Positions 25,762 through 33,401 of a stretch of 47,449 nucleotides of DNA are shown in pieces. Every line of letters starts with the position of its first letter. Position 1 is the stretch's first letter. Origin of the DNA: Selenomonadaceae bacterium (GTDB lineage Bacteria; Bacillota; Negativicutes; Selenomonadales; Selenomonadaceae); the NCBI GenBank assembly GCA_017535925.1, contig JAFXTD010000060.1, positions 1 to 47,449 of the forward strand, in the 5' to 3' direction. The translations under genes were made by a program, and so were the position numbers. The notes under the pieces were generated by a model. That model had not been told where the DNA came from, made no database searches, and was given only the letters and a program-made list of their open reading frames with translations.

Positions 25762-26730
25762 ATGGGTAACCGCAGGAAAATTGTTGTCGTCGGAACTTCT
25801 AACGTCGGCTCGGCAGTCGTCAACAAACTCGCCGATTTCCAACTCGCATCTGAAATTGTTTTAATTGACCTCAATCAAGACAAGGCATGGGGCGAGGCAA
25901 CAGACTCCAGCCACGCAACCGCTTGCGTCTACAGCACCAATATCAAATTCCGCGCCACGAGTGACTACAGCGTCTGCAAAGGTGCCAACATCGTCATTAT
26001 CTGCGCAGGTCCGTCGATTCGCCCGGGCGAAACTCCCGACCGTTTGAAACTCGCGGGCACCAACGCAAAAATCATGAATTCGGTCTTCCGCAACATCGCC
26101 GAACACACCAAAGAGGCTGTCATTATCCTTATCACCAACCCGCTTGACGTTGCCACTTATGTCGTAACCAAAATCGCTGAAGAAATCGGCTATCCGACCA
26201 ACTTGATTATGGGCACGGGCACTATGCTTGAGACCTATCGCTTCCGCCGCATCCTCGCCAACAAGTACGAAGTCGACCCGAAGAATATCAACGGCTACGT
26301 TCTCGGCGAACACGGAAACGCTGCTTTTGTTGCTTGGTCAACCACCGGCTGCGCAGGCTTCCCGCTTGAAAAACTTGACGAATATTTCCGTCATACCGAA
26401 CCGCTTGACAAGAAAGCCGTTGAGCAAGAACTCATTCAGGTTGCTTACGACGTTATCAATCGCAAAGGCTACACCAACACCGGCGTTGCTATGGCGGCTG
26501 TTCGTTTCGTTAAGTCAGTCCTCTACGACGAACACACGATTCTGCCCTGCTCGGCTCTCATGAACGGCGAATACGGCATTACCAACGTTGCGCTCTCGAT
26601 GCCTCGCATGGTTTGTGCCGATGGTCTTATGCGCGTCTTTGAAATTGCTCTTACCGACGAAGAACAAGAGAAAATGTATGCTGCGGCTAAATCCGTTCGC
26701 TCTGCTCTTGACGGCGCAGGCATTAAATAA
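25762..26730 (+). CDS. L-lactate/malate dehydrogenase family enzyme, atypical active site
   Basis: 322 residues, ATG behind AAAGGGAGG. NAD-binding start IVVVGTSNVGSAVV and acidic IVLIDLN (NAD over NADP) are present, and length and blocks such as ITNPLDVATYVV fit the LDH/MDH superfamily. The catalytic His lies in LGEHGNAAF, and Thr in GYTNTGVA matches Thr246 of bacillus LDH. Two features differ from classical LDH: the mobile loop reads IRPGETPDRLKL, with two extra residues, Pro where Arg109 is expected and no Gln102; and the Asp168 position is Glu (MLETYRFRR) while Arg171 is kept. L-lactate dehydrogenase is the most likely role in a fermentative Negativicute, but the substrate is not certain. 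Monocistronic, with its own promoter and terminator. Confidence 0.8.
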   Translation: MGNRRKIVVVGTSNVGSAVVNKLADFQLASEIVLIDLNQDKAWGEATDSSHATACVYSTNIKFRATSDYSVCKGANIVIICAGPSIRPGETPDRLKLAGTNAKIMNSVFRNIAEHTKEAVIILITNPLDVATYVVTKIAEEIGYPTNLIMGTGTMLETYRFRRILANKYEVDPKNINGYVLGEHGNAAFVAWSTTGCAGFPLEKLDEYFRHTEPLDKKAVEQELIQVAYDVINRKGYTNTGVAMAAVRFVKSVLYDEHTILPCSALMNGEYGITNVALSMPRMVCADGLMRVFEIALTDEEQEKMYAAAKSVRSALDGAGIK

Positions 26731-26754
26731 TCCGACGACAAATTTTTCTTGCAT

Positions 26755-26789
26755 AAAAAAAGCCCTTCCGATTTCGGAGGGGCTTTTTG
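26755..26789. terminator. Bidirectional Rho-independent terminator
   Basis: Ten-bp stem AGCCCTTCCG (26761-26770) / CGGAGGGGCT (26775-26784) with a 4-nt loop, flanked by an A run and a T run. It separates the convergent dehydrogenase and transglycosylase genes. Confidence 0.9.
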
Positions 26790-26791
26790 AT

Positions 26792-27424
26792 TTACAGTGA
26801 TAAATTTTTTAAGCGGGCAAAGCGCAATTCGTGAAAGGCAATCGGCGTCGAAATGAAATTATCTGTGCCGTAGAGTTCGGAATATTTTTCGCGGCAATGG
26901 AGGACTCGCTTGACATAATCGCGGGTTTCGGCGTAGGGAATTTTATCAACGTCGGAAAAATTTTCTTTCCAATGATTTTTTTCAATCCACTCGTGAACGT
27001 TGCCGCGCCCGGCGTTGTAAGCGGCAAGTGCCAAAACGTCATTGCCTTTGAATTCGTCTTCAAGCTCGGCAAGATACCAAGTGCCGTATCGGATATTTGT
27101 TTCGGGCTCGCGAAGATTTTTTATGTCGTCGGCAACTTCTTCGGGAGGCTCGCCGAGCTGATAAGCTATCCAAGCCGCAGTTTCCGGCATGATTTGCATG
27201 AGCCCGACCGCCCCGCTTTGTGAATGAGCTTCCGGCGAAAAATTACTTTCGACTTTCATCACGGCGATTGCCAAAAATTTATCGACCTTCCAGCGCGAAG
27301 AATAATTTTCCAGCGTCGAGCGATATGGGAACGGATATAAAAATTTCTTCTGAATTGTCGGCGTGCTTATCAAAAAAAATATTGCGAACAACGCCGCGCA
27401 GCTTGCCAAAAATTTTTTAAGCAT
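26792..27424 (-). CDS. Membrane-anchored lytic transglycosylase (SLT domain)
   Basis: 210 residues from ATG 27424, chosen because GGAGGTGAATTG precedes it; the frame is open further upstream without a better site. N-terminal hydrophobic segment (FLASCAALFAIFFLIST) is a signal peptide or anchor. The goose-lysozyme-like SLT domain shows the catalytic Glu in AVMKVESNFSPEAHS, then GAVGLMQIMPETAAW and ALAAYNAGRGNV, all classic. It cleaves peptidoglycan glycan strands with anhydro-muropeptide formation and acts in the periplasm. Monocistronic, divergent from mlaE. Confidence 0.92.
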   Translation of the reverse strand: MLKKFLASCAALFAIFFLISTPTIQKKFLYPFPYRSTLENYSSRWKVDKFLAIAVMKVESNFSPEAHSQSGAVGLMQIMPETAAWIAYQLGEPPEEVADDIKNLREPETNIRYGTWYLAELEDEFKGNDVLALAAYNAGRGNVHEWIEKNHWKENFSDVDKIPYAETRDYVKRVLHCREKYSELYGTDNFISTPIAFHELRFARLKNLSL

Positions 27425-27452
27425 CAATTCACCTCCGCACCTTTTACAATGA

Positions 27453-27481
27453 ATTTTAAATGATTGTGTCTTTGATGTCAA
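27453..27481 (-). promoter_or_regulatory. Promoter of the lytic transglycosylase gene
   Basis: Minus strand TTGACA (27481-27476), 17-nt spacer, TAAAAT (27458-27453), about 30 nt before the start codon. Near-consensus. Confidence 0.75.
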
Positions 27482-27507
27482 ATTCGCAAAAAATTTTTTC
27501 AGCGTCT

Positions 27508-27538
27508 ATTCATGCCTCGATAAATTTTATGCTATAAT
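27508..27538 (+). promoter_or_regulatory. Predicted promoter of the mla operon
   Basis: Perfect -10 TATAAT at 27533-27538 with a poor -35 (around 27508-27513); GGAGG follows before the TTG start of mlaE at 27563. Confidence 0.5.
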
Positions 27539-27562
27539 GTTTCGGCGAAAGGAGGCGGCTCA

Positions 27563-28339
27563 TTGCTGACGAAATTTTTGGAGATAATCGGCGGCTTTAT
27601 GATAAGACGCTTTGAAGAATTCGGCACGATAATTTTGCTTTACGTTGACACGATGAAACAGCTGACGCACAAGCCGCGAATCCGTCATATAATCGCGCAG
27701 ATGGCTCACTTGGGCGTCGACTCGTTGACAATCGTATCGTTGACTTTGCTTTTTACGGGCGTGGTTTTCACGTTGCAGACGGCGCATGAATTTATTCGTT
27801 TCGGAGCGCAATCGACGGTCGGAGGAATAATCGCAATCGCAATCGGCAGAGAGCTCGGTCCGGTTTTGGTCGGAGTGGTCTGCGCGGGTCGAGTCGGTGC
27901 GGCAATCACGGCGGAAATTTCTACAATGAAAGTCACCGAACAAATCGACGCGCTTAAAGTCATGTCGGTCAGTCCCGTGAATTATCTTATCGTCCCGCGC
28001 ATGATAGCCTGCATGATAGCCGTGCCGTTGCTTACGGTCTTCGGAGATATTATCGGCGTTATCGGCGGGTGGGTCGTCGCCACTCAATATTCGGGCATAA
28101 GCTCTTACGTTTTTGTCAATTCGATTCAGATGTTCGCGACGATTCACGACTTGACAGGCGGAATGATTAAGGCAATTTTTTTCGGCAATGTCATTGCGGT
28201 GCTCGGTTGCTATTACGGCTTGAACTGCCCTGACGGCGCGGAAGGTGTCGGCATTGCCACGACAAGGACGGTTGTCACGTCGATTATCGTCATTTTTATT
28301 TTGAACGCGCTGTTGACGTTTGTAATATACAGCGGTTAG
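27563..28339 (+). CDS. mlaE: MlaE-family ABC permease for lipid transport
   Basis: 258 residues, TTG start 8 nt behind AGGAGG. Typical MlaE (DUF140) permease: a cytoplasmic N-terminal helix, five to six membrane segments, and the conserved central block GRELGPVLVGVVCAGRVGAA followed by EISTMKVTEQIDAL. It forms the inner-membrane core of the Mla phospholipid transporter with MlaF and MlaD. Its partners follow in order, though a heptamer array lies between mlaE and mlaF and a restriction-modification pair between mlaF and mlaD. Confidence 0.93.
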   Translation: MLTKFLEIIGGFMIRRFEEFGTIILLYVDTMKQLTHKPRIRHIIAQMAHLGVDSLTIVSLTLLFTGVVFTLQTAHEFIRFGAQSTVGGIIAIAIGRELGPVLVGVVCAGRVGAAITAEISTMKVTEQIDALKVMSVSPVNYLIVPRMIACMIAVPLLTVFGDIIGVIGGWVVATQYSGISSYVFVNSIQMFATIHDLTGGMIKAIFFGNVIAVLGCYYGLNCPDGAEGVGIATTRTVVTSIIVIFILNALLTFVIYSG

Positions 28340-28460
28340 CTTTTAGCTGTTAGCGATTAGCTGTTAGCTGTTAGCGATTAGCTGTTAGCTGTTAGCGATT
28401 AGCTGTTAGCTGTTAGAAAAATCCTGAAAGCTGAAAGCTGGAAGCTGATAGCTATAAAAG
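28336..28460. repeat. Heptamer array R4 between mlaE and mlaF
   Basis: About 17 consecutive 7-bp units: TTAGCTG and TTAGCGA alternate to about 28415, then a second unit type CTGAAAG/CTGGAAG/CTGATAG to about 28450. The first units overlap the mlaE stop codon region, and the last lies directly before the ribosome-binding site AAAGGTG of mlaF. It is within the mla transcript. Confidence 0.85.
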
Positions 28461-28467
28461 GTGAATC

Positions 28468-29193
28468 ATGATTAAAATTGTTAATGTCACAAAAAAATTC
28501 GGTGAAAAGGTCGCGTTGAGAGATATAAATCTTGAAATTGCCGACGGCGAAACGCTTGCGATAATCGGCGGATCGGGTTCGGGCAAGTCGACTTTGCTCC
28601 GCCTGATGATTGGTTTGATTAAACCTACAAGCGGCGAAATTTGGATTGGCGACGACGAAATTTCTCACCTCGACGAAAAAGAAATGATGCGTGTCCGTCT
28701 GCGTATGGGAATGGTCTTTCAATATTCCGCGCTGTTCGATTCAATGACGGTCGGCGATAACGTTGCCTTCGGACTTGTCGAGCACACCGATTACAGCAAA
28801 GAAAAAATTCAATCAATCGTCCGCGAGAAACTTCATCAAGTCGGCTTGGAGGGCGTGGAAAACCGTATGCCCAATGAACTTTCCGGCGGCATGAAGAAAA
28901 GAGTTTCTTTGGCGCGAGCCATTGCCTTCGGTCCGGAAATTATTTTCTACGACGAACCGAGCAGCGGTCTTGACCCTGTCACGACGACAAAAATCGACGA
29001 CTTGATTATCGAGACGCAACGCGCTTTGAAAGTCACGAGCATTGTTGTCACTCACGACATGGTCAGCGCGTGCCGCATTGCCAATCGAATTGCAATGGTT
29101 TACAACGGCGACTTGATTGCCGTCGACACGCCCGACAATTTCAAAAAAATTCAAGACGAGCGCGTCAAGGCGTTCTTCCGAATCATAGATTAA
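28468..29193 (+). CDS. mlaF: MlaF-family ABC transporter ATPase
   Basis: 241 residues, ATG with AAAGGTG upstream. Walker A IIGGSGSGKSTLL, signature LSGGMKKRVSLARA, Walker B EIIFYDEPSSGLDP and switch His VVTHDM are all intact. LSGGM with GMKKR is typical of MlaF/TtgA-type lipid transporters. It energises MlaE. The stop is 12 nt before the methyltransferase start, so the transcript probably continues into the restriction-modification genes. Confidence 0.95.
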   Translation: MIKIVNVTKKFGEKVALRDINLEIADGETLAIIGGSGSGKSTLLRLMIGLIKPTSGEIWIGDDEISHLDEKEMMRVRLRMGMVFQYSALFDSMTVGDNVAFGLVEHTDYSKEKIQSIVREKLHQVGLEGVENRMPNELSGGMKKRVSLARAIAFGPEIIFYDEPSSGLDPVTTTKIDDLIIETQRALKVTSIVVTHDMVSACRIANRIAMVYNGDLIAVDTPDNFKKIQDERVKAFFRIID

Positions 29194-29205
29194 CGCGGTG
29201 ATTTC

Positions 29206-30216
29206 ATGGAGAAAAAATTTAAAACGCTTGAACTTTTTGCAGGCGCGGGCGGGCTTGCCCTCGGACTTGAACGCGCAAATTTTGAGCCGGTTGCTTTGAT
29301 TGAAATCGATACAGACGCCGCCGCTACCTTAAAGTTAAATCGCCCGAATTGGAATGTCATAAATGAAGACATTGCAAACATTTCCTCGCTTAATCTTGAA
29401 ATATTTTTTGACATTCGGCGCGGCGAATTGGATTTATTGTCGGGTGGTGCCCCCTGCCAATCTTTTTCATACGCCGGCAAACGCCTCGGGTTGGAGGATG
29501 CTCGCGGAACGCTTTTTTATCATTACGCAATTTTTCTGCAAAAGTTACAACCGAAAATTTTTCTGTTTGAAAATGTTCGAGGTCTTTTGACGCACGACAA
29601 AGGCAGAACATATAAAACGATAGCGAATGTCTTCAAGGAATGCGGTTATCGCATCGACAAAAAAATTCTTAATGCTTGGGATTACGGCAACGCTCAAAAG
29701 CGCGAACGTCTGATAACTGTCGGCGTCCGTAAAGATTTGGACTTAAAAATAAAATTTCCGTTGCCGCACGAATATAAACCTCTTCTTCGCGACGTGTTAA
29801 AAAATGTTCCGAAAAGTGTCGGAGCGGAATATTCCGAACAAAAACGCAAGCTGTTTGAATTGGTACCACCGGGCGGATACTGGCGCGATATTCCGGCAGA
29901 ATTGGCAAAGCCGTACATGAAAAGTTGTTGGGAAATGGAAGGAGGACGAACGGGCATTTTGCGGCGTATGAGCTTGGAAGAGCCATCGTTGGCGGTTTTG
30001 ACTTCACCGACGCAAAAACAAACCGAACGTTGCCACCCGCTTGAAGCGCGCCCTTTTACTGTTCGGGAAAATGCGAGAATTCAATCTTTCCCCGACGATT
30101 GGCAATTTTGCGGCTCAATGTACAGCCAATATCGGCAAGTCGGAAATGCAGTGCCTGTAAACCTTGCGTTTTTCATTGCTGACGAAATCCGAAAATCCTT
30201 GGAGGTTTTGCAATGA
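29206..30216 (+). CDS. DNA (cytosine-5) methyltransferase of a type II R-M system
   Basis: 336 residues. All core m5C motifs are in order: I LELFAGAGGLALGL, IV GGAPCQSFSYAG with catalytic Cys, VI FLFENVRGL, VIII AQKRERLITVGV, IX RENARIQSFPDDW, X QVGNAVPVNLA. The target-recognition region between VIII and IX is about 110 residues, typical for a short recognition site. The stop overlaps the start of the endonuclease gene by 4 nt. Given the partner's resemblance to Eco47II, GGNCC is the likely target (inference). It protects host DNA from the partner. The pair interrupts the mla operon. Confidence 0.93.
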   Translation: MEKKFKTLELFAGAGGLALGLERANFEPVALIEIDTDAAATLKLNRPNWNVINEDIANISSLNLEIFFDIRRGELDLLSGGAPCQSFSYAGKRLGLEDARGTLFYHYAIFLQKLQPKIFLFENVRGLLTHDKGRTYKTIANVFKECGYRIDKKILNAWDYGNAQKRERLITVGVRKDLDLKIKFPLPHEYKPLLRDVLKNVPKSVGAEYSEQKRKLFELVPPGGYWRDIPAELAKPYMKSCWEMEGGRTGILRRMSLEEPSLAVLTSPTQKQTERCHPLEARPFTVRENARIQSFPDDWQFCGSMYSQYRQVGNAVPVNLAFFIADEIRKSLEVLQ

Positions 30217-31016
30217 GCTTGAACTTTATTTCCGATGAAAATTTTAAGAAACATATTCGCGAAACAATTTTGCAATACGGTGACAGTCTTCAACCTTATG
30301 ACTTGAAAAAATTCAATGGCAATATTATCGACCCGATAAAGCTTTTGTTTGATAAAAATATTTACGGCGTAACGTGGGAAGAAATTATTCAGAGCGAAAT
30401 TTTTCGGCAACGCGACAAATCGAATAACAACAGCATTGGTTATTTTCATCAAAATATTTTTCGATATATCGCAGGTTGCACAGTTCCAAAGTCCGGTTGG
30501 GATGTTATATTCAAAAAAGACCACGGTATTGAATTTGATGGCGATAAAGTCGGTACAATTTACGTCGAGATGAAAAACAAACATAACACGATGAATTCTT
30601 CATCCGGCGCAAAAACTTTTATGAAAATGCAGGGACAACTTTTAAGCGACAATCACTGCGCGTGTTATCTCGTTGAAGTTATTGCCAAAAAGTCTCAAAA
30701 TATCCCGTGGATAATTTCGCTTGACGGACAAAGGCAACAACACAGCAGGATTCGGCGAGTAAGCATTGATAAATTTTATGAGCTTGTTACCGGCGAAAAG
30801 GACGCTTTTTATAAAATGTGCATGGCTCTACCCGGTGCGATTAAAGAGATTCTTGAAGGGACTGATACTTTGAAAGTACCTAATGATACCGTTTTTGTCG
30901 AGCTGAAAGAAAAAGCTGCAGAAAATTCTTTCGAGCTTGCGTTATTTATTTTGGGATTTGAAACTTATTCGGGTTTTAAGGAAAATTTTCTCGGGAGGCG
31001 AGGCAATGTCAGTTGA
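30213..31016 (+). CDS. Type II restriction endonuclease, Eco47II-like
   Basis: 267 residues; ATG overlaps the methyltransferase stop (ATGA). IYVEMKNKHNTMNSSSGAK and the preceding GWDVIFKKDHGIEF resemble the Eco47II/Sau96I group (GGNCC cutters); a PD-(D/E)xK site could be formed by Asp/Glu around IEFDG and VEMKNK. The family call is from memory of the motif and should be treated as probable. The 3' end overlaps the mlaD start by 11 nt, and its last codons (GRRGNVS) are read through the mlaD ribosome-binding site, so the natural C-terminus may have been changed on insertion. Confidence 0.75.
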   Translation: MSLNFISDENFKKHIRETILQYGDSLQPYDLKKFNGNIIDPIKLLFDKNIYGVTWEEIIQSEIFRQRDKSNNNSIGYFHQNIFRYIAGCTVPKSGWDVIFKKDHGIEFDGDKVGTIYVEMKNKHNTMNSSSGAKTFMKMQGQLLSDNHCACYLVEVIAKKSQNIPWIISLDGQRQQHSRIRRVSIDKFYELVTGEKDAFYKMCMALPGAIKEILEGTDTLKVPNDTVFVELKEKAAENSFELALFILGFETYSGFKENFLGRRGNVS

Positions 31017-32310
31017 AGCAAAGGTCGGAGCGTTCACGGTCGGCGGGCTCATGTTGCTCGGCGGAGCGACGGTCGGTCTCGGAGATTTTCACTTCGGCGG
31101 AAGCAACGACTACACTTTATACGCAGGCTTTAAGCAGGTTGTAGGTCTTCAGCCGCAATCGGATGTTCGTTTGAGCGGCGTGTTGGTCGGCAAGGTCACA
31201 AAAATTGCAAACGAAGGCACGGGCGTCACCGTCACTATGGAAGTTCATGACGACGCAAAAATTCCAAAGCAGTCGAAAGTTTCCATTGCGTCGAGCGGCG
31301 TCATGGGGGAGAAGTTCATAAACTTTCAACCGAAGGTCGATAACGGCGAATATCTTCAGAACGGCGACTATCTTTATGGCGCGGATGAAGCCGGAATGGA
31401 TGCAATGTTCGACGGCTTGACAAAAGTCATGGACAAGGTTGAAACTCTTTTGGAGGACGTGCATGCGATTATCGGCGACGACACTTTTAAAAAATCTGTC
31501 GTCGAGATGAGCGACAACATGAGTAAAGCCTCCGCGAACGTCAACGACATGACCGGCACATTTGCAAACCTTGCAAGAAATAACGAGGATTTGTTCAATG
31601 ATATGATTCAACAAATGAACAGCGCGGTTGCCGGCATGAATCAAGCTATGGCGAATGTCGAACACATGACTGCCAACATTGACAAATTCGCGGGCGACCC
31701 TCATACCGTCGACGAGCTGCGACGAACGCTTGACAACATTGCAAAGACTTCGGACAGCGTGGCGAACATGGCGGACAACATGAACAAATTCGCGGGCGAC
31801 CCGAAAGTTGCCGAAGACTTGAAAGCGACCGTAAGCAACGCCCGAAGCATAACCGAACGCGCCGACAGAATGTTGGGCAAGGTGGAAGGCACGGCGAATA
31901 AAATTTCTAACATTGACGTAACGCCTTCCGTTGATATACTATACAGCGGCAAAGCTCACGACTGGAACACGAATTTTAATGTGGACTTCACAAGCGACGA
32001 TACCTCTTTGATACTCGGCGCGGAGGACATCGGCGACAACACCAAGCTCAATCTTCAAGGCGGAAAAAAATTCGGCACGTACTTCGGAGCACGCGGCGGG
32101 ATTATCGCAGGCAAGCCCGGTATCGGACTCGACGCCTACGCCGGCAGCAGATTTAAATTTTCTGCCGAAGCCTACGACCTGAATCACGGCAAACTTCGTC
32201 TCAAGTCTCAATACAAGATTGCCGATTCGACTTATCTTCTCGGCGAACTTCACAACGTCAACAAAAAGAAAGACAGAGCTTTTTACTTCGGCTTGAAGCA
32301 GGAATTTTGA
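31006..32310 (+). CDS. mlaD: MlaD-family MCE protein fused to a C-terminal outer-membrane barrel
   Basis: 434 residues from ATG 31006, chosen because GGGAGGCGAGG precedes it; the frame is open upstream inside the endonuclease gene. One N-terminal membrane helix (about residues 8-25), an MCE domain (about 33-112: FKQVVGLQPQSDVRLSGVLV, SSGVMGEKFINFQP), a long helical region (about 125-320) with repeats of the type NMxKxxANVNDM and KFAGDP, and a C-terminal segment of alternating strands ending in Phe (GLKQEF). The last segment looks like an outer-membrane beta-barrel. In diderm Firmicutes MlaD is known to bridge both membranes this way, replacing MlaA. Separated from mlaF by the R-M pair. Confidence 0.9.
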   Translation: MSVEAKVGAFTVGGLMLLGGATVGLGDFHFGGSNDYTLYAGFKQVVGLQPQSDVRLSGVLVGKVTKIANEGTGVTVTMEVHDDAKIPKQSKVSIASSGVMGEKFINFQPKVDNGEYLQNGDYLYGADEAGMDAMFDGLTKVMDKVETLLEDVHAIIGDDTFKKSVVEMSDNMSKASANVNDMTGTFANLARNNEDLFNDMIQQMNSAVAGMNQAMANVEHMTANIDKFAGDPHTVDELRRTLDNIAKTSDSVANMADNMNKFAGDPKVAEDLKATVSNARSITERADRMLGKVEGTANKISNIDVTPSVDILYSGKAHDWNTNFNVDFTSDDTSLILGAEDIGDNTKLNLQGGKKFGTYFGARGGIIAGKPGIGLDAYAGSRFKFSAEAYDLNHGKLRLKSQYKIADSTYLLGELHNVNKKKDRAFYFGLKQEF

Positions 32311-32341
32311 TTAATTGGGAATTGGGAATTGGTAATTGGGA
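32309..32341. repeat. Heptamer array R5 directly before the adaptor lipoprotein gene
   Basis: Four units of the type AATTGGG (one is AATTGGT), from the mlaD stop codon to the base before the ATG at 32342. No separate ribosome-binding site exists, so the repeat GGGA forms the initiation region. Confidence 0.8.
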
Positions 32342-33295
32342 ATGAAAAAATTTTTTTTGATAATCTGCGCGGCGATAATTTTTTTTGCGGGAATAATTTT
32401 TTTTGCCGGTTGCGGCAACGAAAATCCCGCCGAACTCAAGACGGAAAAAATTTCGCCGACGGAAGCGGTCGTGACGCTTGAGCATGACGGAAAAATTTCT
32501 TTAAGTCATGAAGTCATGATTTATTCGAACGTTTCGGGCAAAGTCTTGGAAAGATATTTCAAAGACGGCGACGAAATTGCGGAAGGTCAAAAACTTTTCA
32601 AAATCGGCAGCCAAGAGACAGAGACCGAACTCCTTCAAACAAAGGCGGCACTCGGCGAGGCAATGACCAAGTTGGCTAAAGAGACCGCGCAGAAAAATCC
32701 CGTCGAAGAAATTCAAAACGAGATTTACGAACTTCAAGAGCGCGTAAAATTTTTGGAAGAAGAATCTTCGGCGGGAATGATTCACGCGCCGATAACCGGT
32801 CAAATCGGTATCGAAACTGCCCGGCTCGGTGAAACAGTCAATGCCAACGAAACGATTCTTGCCAAAATCGGAAGGACTAATCCCGCAATCGTTCGCTTTG
32901 AAATTTCGGCGGAGGAGAAAAATTTTTTGGAGGCAAGCGCGCCGAAAGTTTCTTTGCAGTTCAGCGACGGCACCTCTTACACGAAACAAGGAACGCTAAA
33001 TTTTTTAAACGACACGACAGTTGAGGCGACCTTTGAAAATCCCGACGGGCTTTTGCTTTTGGGCAACACTGTTCAAATTAAAATTGACGGCGTGAAAATC
33101 CCGAATGCCCTGCTCGTCCCCGAAAGTGCAATTCAGCAAAGCGACAGAGAATATTTCGTCGTCACTGTTGATTCAGATAAAAAAGCCGCCCGCAAAAAAG
33201 TTTCTGTCGGCGGCAAGTCGGGAGATAAATTTATCATAAACGCCGGCTTGAATGCGGGCGACTCGGTTGTTATCGAAGACACGACGCAGAATTAG
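32342..33295 (+). CDS. Periplasmic adaptor (HlyD/RND membrane-fusion type) lipoprotein
   Basis: 317 residues. The N-terminal hydrophobic segment ends in a lipobox FFAGC (about residue 24). A biotinyl-lipoyl-like half (SNVSGKVLERYFKDGDEI), a short coiled-coil hairpin (about 98-140) and the second lipoyl half (IHAPITGQIGIETARLGETV) are followed by a beta-barrel and C-terminal domain (NALLVPESAIQQ), the order of RND-type adaptors. No inner-membrane pump gene follows; the next gene is a TolC-family channel. It may pair with a pump elsewhere or work with the envelope cluster. Confidence 0.85.
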   Translation: MKKFFLIICAAIIFFAGIIFFAGCGNENPAELKTEKISPTEAVVTLEHDGKISLSHEVMIYSNVSGKVLERYFKDGDEIAEGQKLFKIGSQETETELLQTKAALGEAMTKLAKETAQKNPVEEIQNEIYELQERVKFLEEESSAGMIHAPITGQIGIETARLGETVNANETILAKIGRTNPAIVRFEISAEEKNFLEASAPKVSLQFSDGTSYTKQGTLNFLNDTTVEATFENPDGLLLLGNTVQIKIDGVKIPNALLVPESAIQQSDREYFVVTVDSDKKAARKKVSVGGKSGDKFIINAGLNAGDSVVIEDTTQN

Positions 33296-33388
33296 TGATT
33301 AGTGATTAGTGATTAGTGGTTAGTGGTTAGTTATTAGAAACTAGTTCCTAGTTCCTAGTTCCTAGTTCCTAGTTCCTAACAGCTAAAA
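33294..33388. repeat. Heptamer array R6 before tolC
   Basis: About 13 units in constant phase: TTAGTGA (several), TTAGTGG, TTAGTTA, TTAGAAA, then CTAGTTC five times, CTAACAG. It starts at the adaptor stop codon and ends just before AAAGGAG of the next gene. Confidence 0.85.
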
Positions 33389-33401
33389 AGGAGTGATTGC
33401 G

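Noticed and set aside
28336-28460. CRISPR array or telomere-like repeat
   Set aside because: Units are 7 bp without spacers and no cas gene is present; a simple tandem heptamer array explains it.
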